Positions 1 to 9,257 are shown, counted from the first letter of the stretch. The stretch: 64,000 nt of DNA from JAEUKA01 sp044228505 (GCA_044228505.1 JBGAUT010000007.1:62001-126000); one strand, 5' to 3'. Notes: generated from the letters alone by a model not told the origin. Numbers and translations: made by a program.

Positions 1-665
1 ACACCGGCCAGCATCAGCATGCGCTCAATGTGCCCGAGGTATTCCTTGCGCAGCGACTCGCTCTTTTCGTCGGTCTTGAGGTAGTAGTCGCGATCCGGCA
101 ATCCAAGCCCGGACTGATCAAGGTTTCCGATGATCTGGTTGGCATTCTTAAAATCCGGCGACGCAGAAAAGTCGAACAGCGGCTTGCCAATGCCCACGTG
201 CTGCCGGGCCAGTTCCTTCGCAAGGTCATCGCCGGTTTTGACCTTATCAATCGGGCCCAGTAGCGTTGACAACTCGCTCACTGCCGTCTTTTCGATCGTC
301 ACCTCGTCCATGCAAGCCTTATAGATGTCGCCCAGCTTCTTGCTATTGGCGTCAGTTCCAGGCTTGCTCGCAACCTGCTCCAGCAATTCCTTGAGCACGG
401 TCTGATTGCGCTCGTTGATTTCTGAAAAGCCGCGACTCCAGCCAGGACGATCAGCGGGAATCTCGGTCTTTTTGATCCAGCCGCCACAAGCGTACTGATA
501 GAAGTCGTCACAAGGGTTGACCGAGCGGTCAATAATGCTCTCATCGACACCAGCCGCATTGGGAACCGCGGCCTGAGCCTGCGCACGACTGGTCGAGACA
601 GTCGATACAGCAGCGAGAAGAAGCAACGGAGAAAGGACGGACAAGGTCGCTCGGGTCTTTGACAT
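1..665 (-). CDS. M13 family metallopeptidase, N-terminal part (cut by window edge)
   Basis: Only the first 221 residues lie in the window; the 3' end continues past base 1. The protein starts at 665 with a typical signal peptide: basic start, Leu/Ala-rich core, and an Ala-Gln-Ala region near residue 30. The motif NPCDDFYQYACGGW follows at about residues 51-64. This motif is diagnostic of the neprilysin/PepO (M13) family, where its cysteines help stabilise the N-terminal lobe. Later segments (LGLPDRDYY, KLGDIYKACMD) also fit M13. The HExxH zinc site would be downstream and cannot be checked. The family consists of exported zinc endopeptidases of about 650-700 residues that cut peptides. Only the family assignment is secure. 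Confidence 0.9.
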   Translation of the reverse strand, partial: MSKTRATLSVLSPLLLLAAVSTVSTSRAQAQAAVPNAAGVDESIIDRSVNPCDDFYQYACGGWIKKTEIPADRPGWSRGFSEINERNQTVLKELLEQVASKPGTDANSKKLGDIYKACMDEVTIEKTAVSELSTLLGPIDKVKTGDDLAKELARQHVGIGKPLFDFSASPDFKNANQIIGNLDQSGLGLPDRDYYLKTDEKSESLRKEYLGHIERMLMLAG

Positions 666-720
666 GGCGGGTGATATAGCACCGCTTGCTACGTTTTCGC
701 CCCCCCGATTTACGCACTCT

Positions 721-1665
721 TCACGGTTCGTGGGGACGATGAGTGCTCGGCTCGACGGCTGGTTCGACAGCCACGGCAGGGACCGGAACCACCCGGGCTT
801 GCGCGAAGACCTCGCGAACCGAAGCCAGCGGACCCAGTAGTAAAAACGGTCCCACCACCGCCAGGTGATACAGCAGCGCCCCGGCCAGTGCTGTCTCTGC
901 GGGTACCCCCAGCGGCTGCAGCACCAGCATCACCGTTGCTTCGACCACACCAAAACCCGCCGGGGTCAGCGGCAATAGCACTGCCAGGTTCAGCGCGACG
1001 AACAGCAGCAAAATGACATGCAAGGAGACCGAAACGCCGGCCGACTTTAGGCACAGATACAACATCACCATGTCAAAGGCATCGAGCGCCGCCGTCCACA
1101 GCAAGCCTGACAGCGAGATTCCCGGCAGCGGAGGCAAGCGACGCTTGATGGCAGGTACCCTTGACAGCAACAGCCCCAGTCCCGCCCCTACCCCGAGCAG
1201 GCACGCCACAATCACCGCGAGCCGCAGGGCAGACGGAAATGATCCGATCGTGAGTGCCAACACTCCCCACAGCCCGAGGCTCATGCCATCAAGAAGCTTC
1301 TCGACGAGTTGCTCACCCACCAGATCGGTCCCGGCAAAACCATAGCGCTGCCGGAGCACCAGCAGCCGAAAGCCCATCCCCGCTGGCGGCCACAGCACCG
1401 TTGCCGCTTGCGCACTCACCAAGTCGACATACAGGCCCAAAAAACGCGGCGCTCGACCCGCCAGCGACTTGAGCAGCCCACGCGTTCGCTCGGCGCGAGC
1501 ACCTGCACGGATCGCCACATTGACGAGCGCCGCGAGTACCCACAGCGAGATATGGCTGCGCTCAAGCGACTGTGCAAAGGCTCGGAGATCGAGCCGAAGA
1601 GACGCCCAGGCAACCAGGCATATCAGCAGTATTAAAGGGCCAAACCGTCGCACAACCCGCATCAT
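721..1665 (-). CDS. Flippase-like integral membrane protein (LPG synthase TM domain family)
   Basis: This is a 314-residue protein with about seven or eight hydrophobic segments from residue 8 to about residue 290 and a short Pro/Val-rich cytoplasmic tail. The segment PLTPAGFGVVEA near residue 240 matches the conserved P-x-P-G-G-x-G-x-x-E region of the lysylphosphatidylglycerol synthase transmembrane domain (UPF0104/YbhN/AglD) family. Members act with glycosyltransferases or lipid modifiers and are thought to move lipid-linked groups across the inner membrane. No soluble aminoacyl-transferase domain is attached, so this is not a full MprF. The start at 1665 has GGAG upstream and begins Met-Met. 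The gene lies alone between the M13 peptidase and the alpha-galactosidase operon, and the substrate is unknown. Confidence 0.75.
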   Translation of the reverse strand: MMRVVRRFGPLILLICLVAWASLRLDLRAFAQSLERSHISLWVLAALVNVAIRAGARAERTRGLLKSLAGRAPRFLGLYVDLVSAQAATVLWPPAGMGFRLLVLRQRYGFAGTDLVGEQLVEKLLDGMSLGLWGVLALTIGSFPSALRLAVIVACLLGVGAGLGLLLSRVPAIKRRLPPLPGISLSGLLWTAALDAFDMVMLYLCLKSAGVSVSLHVILLLFVALNLAVLLPLTPAGFGVVEATVMLVLQPLGVPAETALAGALLYHLAVVGPFLLLGPLASVREVFAQARVVPVPAVAVEPAVEPSTHRPHEP

Positions 1666-1728
1666 TGCGGCTCCAAATTTGGGCAGTTTGATGCTTACTA
1701 CGAGGACGAATCGAAGGCCAAGCGTTCG

Positions 1729-4089
1729 TTACTTTGTGTCTTGGATGCAGTCGAGCGGCTCAAAAAGCGCAGAAAGAACCGCAGGCCTATCGCTAAGTTC
1801 TAGCTTGCAGTGAAGGGTCGTGCCATCGCCAAAAGTACTTTGTCCGTTCACTGTGATGGGCCCAGTGGTTGCCTCCACTTTCACAAAGCGTAGACCGGAC
1901 GGCACAACGATTCGAAGCTCGCCGTCTCCAGCGGTCTTGGAAGTCAGAGCGACGGTCAGCACACACCGCTCCGCATCCCAGCTTTCCTGTTCGAGGAGGA
2001 GCAGCGTCTGCCAAAGATGATGACTCAGACTCACCACCTGCGGATGATCTGTCGCCGCCCGCAGCAGCCACAGCGCAGTGCCGTGCGGAGCAGTCCGCAG
2101 TGACACCAGGTCACCGAGTTTCAGTCGGTGGTAGCGCTTCGTCCACAACTCGAACGCGTGGTAGTCGCCGTCGGGCAGCTCGAACGCCGCCGAACTGACC
2201 GTCAGCTCTCGCGATCCATCGTGCCAGTTCACAAGTGCCCCGAGCGCAGTCCGTACTCCTGCTCGATCCAACCCCGTGTGCACAAACCGCTGGGGTTTCT
2301 CCGTCGTCAGCAGGCCCAGGGCTCGCGCCGCAACTCCACTCGGTGGCAGCGTCTGGCGAACCAGCTGCTCTCTTTCTCCAGGCAGCGCCCTGAGATCATC
2401 GCTCAGCAGCAACATTCCTCCGGATAACGACATCACTGACACCAGCGTCTGCACTTCTGGCAAGGTCAGGCTGCTCTTATCGCGTCTGACGAGCAGACAG
2501 TCGGGGTCGTTCATCCACCACTTCCCATGGAGATGCGCCCGGGTCAGACAGTTGTGGAGCGCCAACTCTGCCGATGGGTAGCCCGTGGCATGTGCGATCA
2601 AGTCCACCATCGGATCGCGCCAGTCCTCTTTTACATCCGGCGAGATCCGCATCGCATCGCAGAAGCCAATCGACGGCAGCAGCGGCGCACCACAGCCGAG
2701 CAAAAAGCGCTCGCCGATGGTGTCACGGATGACCTGCAAACCCTGACGATAGGACTCAACCGGAGACCGAGAGGAATCGTGACGACGACCTAGGCGCAGA
2801 CCGGCAAACAGAAAATCGATCTTGAAGTACTCGTAGCCAAGCTCGCACAGCGCCGAAAAAACGCGACGCAGCCACGTCAACACCTCGGGATGAGTCAGGT
2901 CGAGACTGTAGACCTGACCATCGGTAATTCCCCAAAACGGATGATAGCCAAGTCGCCTCAGCTCTCCGTCGTCATCGCGAAGCAGCCAGTCCCGGTGATT
3001 CTTGTAGATGTCCGAGGAGCGCTGCACAAAAAACGGCGCGAGCCATATGCCGGGGACAAATCCCGCCTGCTTGATCTGCCTGGCGAGCCCGCCGAGCCCG
3101 GACGGAAACTTCTCATTGGTGGTGAGCCAGTCGCCAACCTTGCGCTGATAGCCGTCATCGAGCTGCACATACTTGACCGGCAATTTCTTGTCGCGTAATG
3201 CCGACAGATTGCTAAGCACGTCATGCTCAGTGACCCGAGTGTAGTAGTAGTACCAAGAGCACCAGCCACTCGGCACTTGCTCACGAGGCCGTCGCGGCGA
3301 CATTTCATCAGCGGTGAGGTCGGTATAGCTGGCGAGCAAGGCGTGTTCTTCACGACCCTGTGCCACCAGCAGCTTGTCTCCGACGAAGGTTTCGCCCACC
3401 GCAATCCGTCGTCCATCAACGCCCAAGCGAGCTTCGAGCCGAACCTCACCATCCCGACATAGCGCAATTTCACCAAGTCCATGACGGGCCGAAACGAACC
3501 CGAGTAGCAGATGCGCAGGAGGTGGGCCTTGCTCGCTCAGCGTCATCATCCAGGGGGATGACAGCATCTCCGGATGACCGTAATACTCGGACTCGCTGTG
3601 CTGGTTGAAGGCGGCGGCGGTCGGAAATAGCGGCTTGCTGGGTCGAAAGCGACTGTCCACGGCAAACGATGGCGTAAACGAGCTGTAGCCCGTTCGAAAC
3701 ACTTGCCATCCCGCACGCGTTCCAGCTCCCGCCACGAAGCTATCCGGCTTTGGATGAGCAACGAGGCGAAACGCCGATAGCACGATCGGCTGCCCACTCT
3801 GATTCCGCACCGACTGCCACAGCACAAGGCCTCGCTCACTCAGGTGCGCATGAACAATCCACAGAAGACCCGAGCCATCCGCCGCTGGATAGCGCAGCTC
3901 GATCGAACCGTCTGCGGCCTCGTTCCGCGTATAGAGCGCCGCTTCCGAGGTCATCAGCAGCGGCCGGCCATCCGCTCCTTCGCCGAAAATTTGGAACGGC
4001 CCGATTAGTGACTGGCCACGCACGCGTAGATCAAAACCATGCGGTCCAAGCAGAAACGTATAAGAGTCCGACGAAAGCAGCGTACGCAC
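1729..4089 (-). CDS. GH36-type alpha-galactosidase
   Basis: This 786-residue enzyme has the layout of glycoside hydrolase family 36 (clan GH-D): an N-terminal beta-sandwich to about residue 280, a TIM barrel, and a C-terminal beta domain. The barrel shows VQLDDGYQ near residue 310 and GIWLAPF near 345. EYFKIDFLF near 425 carries the likely nucleophile Asp of the K-x-D motif, and AMRISPDV near 480 carries the likely acid/base Asp. No signal peptide is visible, so it is probably cytoplasmic. The stop codon of the MFS transporter is three bases upstream, so the two form an operon for uptake and hydrolysis of alpha-galactosides such as melibiose or raffinose. Exact substrate preference cannot be read from the sequence. 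Confidence 0.85.
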   Translation of the reverse strand: MRTLLSSDSYTFLLGPHGFDLRVRGQSLIGPFQIFGEGADGRPLLMTSEAALYTRNEAADGSIELRYPAADGSGLLWIVHAHLSERGLVLWQSVRNQSGQPIVLSAFRLVAHPKPDSFVAGAGTRAGWQVFRTGYSSFTPSFAVDSRFRPSKPLFPTAAAFNQHSESEYYGHPEMLSSPWMMTLSEQGPPPAHLLLGFVSARHGLGEIALCRDGEVRLEARLGVDGRRIAVGETFVGDKLLVAQGREEHALLASYTDLTADEMSPRRPREQVPSGWCSWYYYYTRVTEHDVLSNLSALRDKKLPVKYVQLDDGYQRKVGDWLTTNEKFPSGLGGLARQIKQAGFVPGIWLAPFFVQRSSDIYKNHRDWLLRDDDGELRRLGYHPFWGITDGQVYSLDLTHPEVLTWLRRVFSALCELGYEYFKIDFLFAGLRLGRRHDSSRSPVESYRQGLQVIRDTIGERFLLGCGAPLLPSIGFCDAMRISPDVKEDWRDPMVDLIAHATGYPSAELALHNCLTRAHLHGKWWMNDPDCLLVRRDKSSLTLPEVQTLVSVMSLSGGMLLLSDDLRALPGEREQLVRQTLPPSGVAARALGLLTTEKPQRFVHTGLDRAGVRTALGALVNWHDGSRELTVSSAAFELPDGDYHAFELWTKRYHRLKLGDLVSLRTAPHGTALWLLRAATDHPQVVSLSHHLWQTLLLLEQESWDAERCVLTVALTSKTAGDGELRIVVPSGLRFVKVEATTGPITVNGQSTFGDGTTLHCKLELSDRPAVLSALFEPLDCIQDTK

Positions 4090-4092
4090 GAC

Positions 4093-5454
4093 TTACTCCC
4101 CGCTCTGTAGCTTGCGGTCGGACAGCTCTCGCAGACGCTCTTGCAGGTCGCGCTCGTCCTTGGGAAACAGAAACACCAGCGACAGCAGCACAGCTCCACA
4201 CAGCAGCCACATCAAGTTGGCGATATGAAACGCGCTCACCCGCCCCAGCCTGGCTGCCATCCCGCCAACGATCCAGGCCCCAAGACCTCGCCCCAGGTCG
4301 TTACACAAGTTGAAAAAACTGAACGCCGAGCCGCGTCGCTCGGGAGGATTGACGGCGATGAGCATGGTGTTGACGTTCGGTCCGGTTACCGCCGCCAGAC
4401 TGCCGGTCAACAGCGCAATCAGCAGCGGCCCGCTCAGACTCTGCCCCGGCCGCACCGGGTATTCGATGAGTATCGCCATCGGAATCACCGCCAGAATCGT
4501 CGTGATGGCACACAAAAGCGGCAGGTTCCGGCTCTTGCGATTCATCACTTTTTGCCCAAGCAACCCACCCACGAATCCACCAAAGATGGCCGCGACACCG
4601 ACCCCCATCACCAGCAGCGTCGCATCCGGCACCGAGAACCCTTTGTCGTGCGCGTAGTAGTCGTTGAGATAGACGAAGAACACCCCCCACGGCACAGTCC
4701 CTGGCAGCGCTTGCAGCAGGATCAGAAGATTGGTGCGCACCGCGAACAGCTTGGGGAGATCCTTTAGATGAAAGCGCTCCTCATAGGTTTGCCCTGAGGC
4801 GAGAAGCTGCGTCAGACCTTCCTCGTGCTGGCCTCGCTTCGGTTCACGGGCGAATAGCGCGAACAGCAGGCTGAGCAACAGGCCCGGTAGCGCCACAGCA
4901 AAAAACGGAATCCGCCAGCCACTCGACGCTCCGACCATGCCCGACAGAAGCTGCCCGAGGCCAATCCCAAGTCCTTGAGCCAGCCCCAGCGTCGCAGTTG
5001 CGCTGGCTCGCTTATGCGGTGGGTAGTAATCACCAATCAGCGAATAGATCAGCGGAAACGCACCGCCAATCCCGATCCCTGTCATCGCCCGCGCCCACAA
5101 TAGCTGGTCATAGGTCTTCGCCAGCCCAGAGCCCAGACAGGCGAGCTGGCCAATCACTGCAACGATGGTCAAGAGCCACTTGCGAGACAGCTTCGCGCTC
5201 AAATCGCCGCGATCGGTCAGATAGCCGACCAACAGGGTCAACACCCCTCCGAGCATCCAAAACAGCAGGTTTACATCGGCACCGAGTCGCTGGTCGATCT
5301 CCGCCCGCGAAAAGCCAAACTCGGTCCCGATCGCCGTCAGGTTGGGAGCCAGGAGGTTCTGATCGGCAAACAATAGTCCAACGATCAGCACGAACAGAAC
5401 CTGGGTTGTGACCATCCGCGCCGAGCTTCCGATGGGGCCGCCACTTTGACTCAT
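4093..5454 (-). CDS. MFS transporter, probably for the galactoside operon
   Basis: A polytopic protein of 453 residues with about 12 hydrophobic segments. GDYYPPHKRASATA after the fourth helix resembles the MFS loop signature, and a hydrophilic loop of about 50 residues splits the two halves. It is a secondary transporter of the inner membrane. I chose the ATG at 5454; a GTG three codons upstream is possible, and neither has a clear Shine-Dalgarno sequence. It sits directly upstream of the GH36 enzyme with a three-base gap, which suggests it imports the substrate of that enzyme or exports a product. Sequence type alone does not prove sugar specificity; some relatives belong to the spinster-like group. 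Confidence 0.8.
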   Translation of the reverse strand: MSQSGGPIGSSARMVTTQVLFVLIVGLLFADQNLLAPNLTAIGTEFGFSRAEIDQRLGADVNLLFWMLGGVLTLLVGYLTDRGDLSAKLSRKWLLTIVAVIGQLACLGSGLAKTYDQLLWARAMTGIGIGGAFPLIYSLIGDYYPPHKRASATATLGLAQGLGIGLGQLLSGMVGASSGWRIPFFAVALPGLLLSLLFALFAREPKRGQHEEGLTQLLASGQTYEERFHLKDLPKLFAVRTNLLILLQALPGTVPWGVFFVYLNDYYAHDKGFSVPDATLLVMGVGVAAIFGGFVGGLLGQKVMNRKSRNLPLLCAITTILAVIPMAILIEYPVRPGQSLSGPLLIALLTGSLAAVTGPNVNTMLIAVNPPERRGSAFSFFNLCNDLGRGLGAWIVGGMAARLGRVSAFHIANLMWLLCGAVLLSLVFLFPKDERDLQERLRELSDRKLQSGE

Positions 5455-5668
5455 CCATTGCACGCTATCACCGAATTGGTGCCCTTCCGAGTGCGAGATT
5501 GCCCCCTCTCAGCCGCCAGTGGCTGACGTAGACTGAGCAGATCTCTTGCTCAGCACGGACCCGCTTAGGGGTAGGTCCCAGTCTCACAGTCGAGATCTCA
5601 TCCTTCGGTCCCCCCGGGCACCGTCATTCGGTGCTGGTTCGAGAGATTGATCCAAAGGAGCGATTTTC

Positions 5669-6886
5669 GTGAAACCGTTTGATTGTTTTCGCAGCGTCTT
5701 GCCGTGGATCGCCACGAGCTTGCTCGGCTGCATGCACTTCCATCCCATCGATCGTCCGCTCGGCGAAGACCTCAACGAGCGGGCCTCCATTATCGACAAA
5801 GCCCAACACAGCCGACTGTCTCGACGAGAGGAGTTGGTCATCACCAAAGTGCTGCTGGCAACGCGTGGCGAGGAACTCACGCGGCTCAAGAGCCTGGTCG
5901 AACACGGCTCCGACCGAGCGACCCTCCATGAGCTGATTTACTACAGAATCTCCGACGACATCTTGCGGCAGGCCATCCTGGCTCACTTTGCTCGCGAGGC
6001 TCGCAGTGAACAGCAGCAGCCTTCGCGTCCGCCTCGTGACAAAGTGCGCGTACTGTCGGACATCGACGACACCCTGTATCGTTCACTGTGCGATGAGCGG
6101 TATCAGCACAAAGCCATCTTTCCGGGTGTGCTGGAGTTCTATCGCGCACTATCGGTCGGCTCACGGGCAAGTGACAACGAAGCCAGCAGCCCCGGAGAAG
6201 TCACCTTTCTATCAGCCCGTCCTCGTGAAATGGCCAGCCTCAGCTACACCACGACGCTCAACCCGACATTCTCCGCTCACTCGTCGATCATCGCCGGCTA
6301 CAGCCTGCTGCCCGCCGCACGTGCGTTTTCCGGCATCGGCAACGTCCACGAGGTCCAAGCGTTCGCCAAATTCCGCAACTTCGTACAATACGCAGCGCTA
6401 TACCCCGAGTCAGATTTGGTCTTCATCGGTGATAGCGGCCAAGGCGACATGCTTGGCGGCGAGCTCATGCTGTATCACCAACCCGAGCGACTGCGGGGCG
6501 TGTTCATCCATCAGATAGTGACCGATGGCAGCCACGGCATGTTCTGTCCCTACCCACGCAGCCCCAAGGATCTCGATCATGGAGTGAGCAAGCTGGTCTT
6601 CTTTGATACCTACGTCGGTGCTGCCATCCAAGCTCACCAGTGGGGACTGATCAGCGATGGTTCGCTGTTTCTCGTCGCGAAGGCAACCATCGATACCCTG
6701 AACCAGCGTGGCAGCGAAATCGTAAACCCCAAGCACCGCAGCCTCGTGATCGGACAGTACCGCCGCGATTTACGTCGTGCCCAAGAGATCCTCACCAATC
6801 ATCCCGTCGATACACACCGTGAACGCCTCCCCGATTTGCTGTTCGGAGAATCGCCGTGTGTAGTGCCTAGTAACCTCCACGGGTAG
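5669..6886 (+). CDS. APP1-type phosphatidate phosphatase, predicted lipoprotein
   Basis: A 405-residue protein starting at GTG 5669, with AAGGAG eight bases upstream. The N-terminus ends in SLLGC at residues 18-22, a good lipobox, so it is probably lipid-anchored in the envelope. The central region holds HAD-type motifs: VLSDIDDTLYRS near residue 133 (catalytic D-x-D), FLSARP near 188, and FIGDSGQGDM near 253. The extended D-I-D-D-T motif and the G-D-S-G-Q-x-D motif are typical of the APP1 catalytic domain (DUF2183), known from yeast actin-patch phosphatidate phosphatase and from bacteria. The inferred reaction is phosphatidate to diacylglycerol plus phosphate. The gene appears to be monocistronic and is followed by larB after 48 bases. 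Confidence 0.82.
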   Translation: MKPFDCFRSVLPWIATSLLGCMHFHPIDRPLGEDLNERASIIDKAQHSRLSRREELVITKVLLATRGEELTRLKSLVEHGSDRATLHELIYYRISDDILRQAILAHFAREARSEQQQPSRPPRDKVRVLSDIDDTLYRSLCDERYQHKAIFPGVLEFYRALSVGSRASDNEASSPGEVTFLSARPREMASLSYTTTLNPTFSAHSSIIAGYSLLPAARAFSGIGNVHEVQAFAKFRNFVQYAALYPESDLVFIGDSGQGDMLGGELMLYHQPERLRGVFIHQIVTDGSHGMFCPYPRSPKDLDHGVSKLVFFDTYVGAAIQAHQWGLISDGSLFLVAKATIDTLNQRGSEIVNPKHRSLVIGQYRRDLRRAQEILTNHPVDTHRERLPDLLFGESPCVVPSNLHG

Positions 6887-6934
6887 CGCGCCTCCACCTC
6901 GCTGTGCCCGGGTTTCGTGCTATGGCTTTGAGCC

Positions 6935-7726
6935 GTGAACGAAGCAGCTCTGCACGAACTCTTGTCGCAGGTCGCAGATGGACAGCTCGCGGTAAAGACC
7001 GCGATGGCCCGGCTTTCCAAGCTCCCTTTTGCGGATCTTGGATTTGCCCGTGTGGACCACCACCGAAGCCTCCGCGCCGGTTTTCCCGAGGTAGTGTTCT
7101 GTCAAGGCAAGCGACCCGACCACGTCGTCGACATCTTCAAAGAACTGCTCTCACACGGCAGTGCCGCACTCGGAACCCGTGCTAGCCACGAACATGCTGA
7201 AGCGATGCGGCGCGAGCTGCCCGATGTCCACTACGACGCCAGCTCTCGACTGCTGCGATCCCCACGGGCCAAAGTCGAGGGAGAACGTCCCGGTCCGGTG
7301 CTTGTAGTTTGTGCTGGCACCTCCGATTTGCCCATCGCCGATGAAGCTGCCCTCACCGCTGAGTTTCTCGGCTGCCACGTCGAACGGCTGTGTGACGTTG
7401 GGGTTGCTGGAATCCATCGACTTCTTGCCTCCGAAGAGATGCTTCGCAAAGCCCGCATCATTATCGCCGTCGCGGGAATGGAAGGGGCACTTCCGTCTGC
7501 AGTCGCTGGCTTGTCGGGACGTCCAGTCATTGCCGTGCCCACGTCAGTCGGCTATGGAGCCAGCTTCTCGGGTATCGCCGCATTGCTCGGTATGTTGTCG
7601 TCGTGTGCTTCAGGCGTGACCGTCGTGAATATCGACAACGGCTTTGGGGCTGGCTATGCGGCGGCCCTCACCTTGCGGTCGGCAACCCAGCCGTCACTCG
7701 ATCCATCGCGGAGGCATGAACCATGA
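6935..7726 (+). CDS. larB: Nickel-pincer cofactor biosynthesis protein LarB
   Basis: LarB carboxylates and hydrolyses nicotinic acid adenine dinucleotide, the first step to the nickel-pincer nucleotide of lactate racemase and related enzymes. The 263-residue protein has the PurE-like C-terminal core: GRPVIAVPTSVGYGAS near residue 195 and the typical ending VNIDNGFGAGYAA. The N-terminal half, with FADLGFARVDHHR and FPEVVFCQGK, also matches LarB. The start is GTG at 6935 without a strong ribosome-binding site. It overlaps larC in ATGA, so the two are translationally coupled. No larE or larA is in the window, so the last sulphur and nickel partners must lie elsewhere. Confidence 0.93.
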   Translation: MNEAALHELLSQVADGQLAVKTAMARLSKLPFADLGFARVDHHRSLRAGFPEVVFCQGKRPDHVVDIFKELLSHGSAALGTRASHEHAEAMRRELPDVHYDASSRLLRSPRAKVEGERPGPVLVVCAGTSDLPIADEAALTAEFLGCHVERLCDVGVAGIHRLLASEEMLRKARIIIAVAGMEGALPSAVAGLSGRPVIAVPTSVGYGASFSGIAALLGMLSSCASGVTVVNIDNGFGAGYAAALTLRSATQPSLDPSRRHEP

Positions 7727-9081
7727 ACCCCACGTCCAAAACTGACGACCTACGCGGTGCGATCCTCTATTTCGACTGTGCTACTGGACTCGCGGGAGAC
7801 ATGACGATGGCAGCCCTGCTCGATCTCGGCGTGCCCGAGACCTTCGTCCGTGAGCAGCTCGCATTACTCCCGCTATCGAGCTGGGAATTGCAAATCAGCA
7901 CCGTGACCAAGCGCGGCATGGTCGGCAAAAAGGTGGATGTCATCGATCTTGGGGAGCCGATGCTCGCGCACCAACATCACCACCACGGCGACGCCGAGCA
8001 TCACCACGAGCACCGCGACGATCATGGCGGGACTCACGATCACGATGAGCCGCACCATCACGAAGATCATCACGAGCACCCACATACTCACTACGCCGAG
8101 ATCCGTCGCTTGATCTTGGGTGCGCCGCTGCTCAGCGATGTCAAAGCTCGAGCGCTGCGGATGTTTGATCGGCTGGCCGAGGTTGAAGCCGCCATGCATG
8201 GAGTCACCGTCCCCGAGGTGATGTTTCACGAGGTCGGTGCGCTCGATTCGATCGTCGATATCGTTGGGGTCGCTGCGGCGCTGAGCTGGCTTCGACCACG
8301 CCGAATCATCTGTCGAACGGTGCCACTGGGCTCAGGTCGTGTCCGAACTGCTCACGGATTGCTCCCGATCCCAGCCCCGGCAACGGCAGCGCTCCTCAAA
8401 GGAGCGTTGGTCGAAGCAGGCGATCTCCTGGGAGAACTGACGACACCCACGGGCGCTCTCATTGTCGCGACTCACGCCGACAGCTTCGGGCCCATGCCGT
8501 CAATGCGCATTGTTGCCACGGGCCATGGCGCGGGTACTCGCGAGTTACCGGATCGCCCAAACATCCTCCGTATCTTCGCGGGACACGAAGCGACGGAACC
8601 GCTGCAGCCGATTCAGCCGCATAACGATGAATCTAGTCTGTGGGAGCTGTCGACCAATATCGACGACATGAATCCGCAGCTGCTGCCGCCACTCATTGAA
8701 TCGCTGTTGGCGCTCGGAGCCCGGGACGCCTGGCTGGTGCCGGTGATCATGAAGAAAGGCCGACCTGGATCGATGCTGCAAGTCCTCAGCGAGGAGAACA
8801 AGCGGGAAGCGATCGTGCGTCACATCCTCGCTGAGACGACTTCTCTCGGAGTCCGTTCCCACCGAGTTTCGCGGAGCGTACTTGAGCGCGAGATCGTCAC
8901 GGTGATGACAAACTTCGGCCCAGTGGAGGTCAAGCTTGGCCGTGACCCACTCACTCAGAAAGTGATAAACGCTGCGCCGGAGTTTGAATCGGTTCGCGCC
9001 ATGGCCAGCGAACAAGCGAAGCCCATAAAGCTAATTTACGCCGCCGCTCTCGCAGCAGCCACCCAGCTATTCGACCGTTAA
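7723..9081 (+). CDS. larC: Nickel insertion protein LarC with His-rich insert
   Basis: LarC is the CTP-dependent nickel insertase that completes the pincer cofactor. The 452-residue protein contains FDCATGLAGDMTMAAL near the start, GALDSIVDIVGVAAAL near residue 172, TNIDDMNPQLLPPL near 311, and MKKGRPGSML near 341, all characteristic. Between residues 82 and about 125 lies a stretch dominated by His, Asp and Glu, likely for nickel binding or storage; many LarC proteins have such an insert. It is one continuous frame, unlike the frameshifted larC1/larC2 of Lactobacillus. GGAGG at 7710 is eight bases before the ATG. Its last four bases overlap the stop of a small gene on the opposite strand. 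Confidence 0.94.
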   Translation: MNPTSKTDDLRGAILYFDCATGLAGDMTMAALLDLGVPETFVREQLALLPLSSWELQISTVTKRGMVGKKVDVIDLGEPMLAHQHHHHGDAEHHHEHRDDHGGTHDHDEPHHHEDHHEHPHTHYAEIRRLILGAPLLSDVKARALRMFDRLAEVEAAMHGVTVPEVMFHEVGALDSIVDIVGVAAALSWLRPRRIICRTVPLGSGRVRTAHGLLPIPAPATAALLKGALVEAGDLLGELTTPTGALIVATHADSFGPMPSMRIVATGHGAGTRELPDRPNILRIFAGHEATEPLQPIQPHNDESSLWELSTNIDDMNPQLLPPLIESLLALGARDAWLVPVIMKKGRPGSMLQVLSEENKREAIVRHILAETTSLGVRSHRVSRSVLEREIVTVMTNFGPVEVKLGRDPLTQKVINAAPEFESVRAMASEQAKPIKLIYAAALAAATQLFDR

Positions 9082-9257
9082 AGGCTGATGATCACCACAC
9101 CGCGTTCGCCGCCTGGGATGTCTTGATCATCGCGTTCCTCGTCGCTGCTGTCCCGTGGCGGTGGATAATCAGGAATGCGGATCAGCGGCTGTTCGCGTCG
9201 CCGCTGCTCGCTTTCCTCCCGCTTACGAATTTGTTCGATGATCCAGGGCTCTAACAT
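9078..9257 (-). CDS. Small acidic/basic conserved-type protein, 59 residues
   Basis: Reading the minus strand from ATG at 9257 gives 59 residues, ending at TAA in 9078-9080. The start MLEPWIIEQIRKREESEQRR is an amphipathic helix rich in Arg and Glu. It is followed by a Pro-rich segment (IRIPDYPPPRD), an acidic run, and a hydrophobic end, ERGVVIISL. From memory, small proteins with this plan (MLEPxIIxQIR... then GVVxIxL) occur in myxobacteria, but I cannot verify this here. The tail looks like a partner-binding motif. The gene converges on larC and shares four bases with it. It is divergent from lolD, so 9258-9415 may carry both promoters. Function is unknown. Confidence 0.6.
   Translation of the reverse strand: MLEPWIIEQIRKREESEQRRREQPLIRIPDYPPPRDSSDEERDDQDIPGGERGVVIISL

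Noticed and set aside
3750..4313. 187-codon plus-strand frame inside the GH36/MFS operon
   Set aside because: It is antisense to two clear genes, and its Arg/Ala/Pro composition is a G+C artefact.
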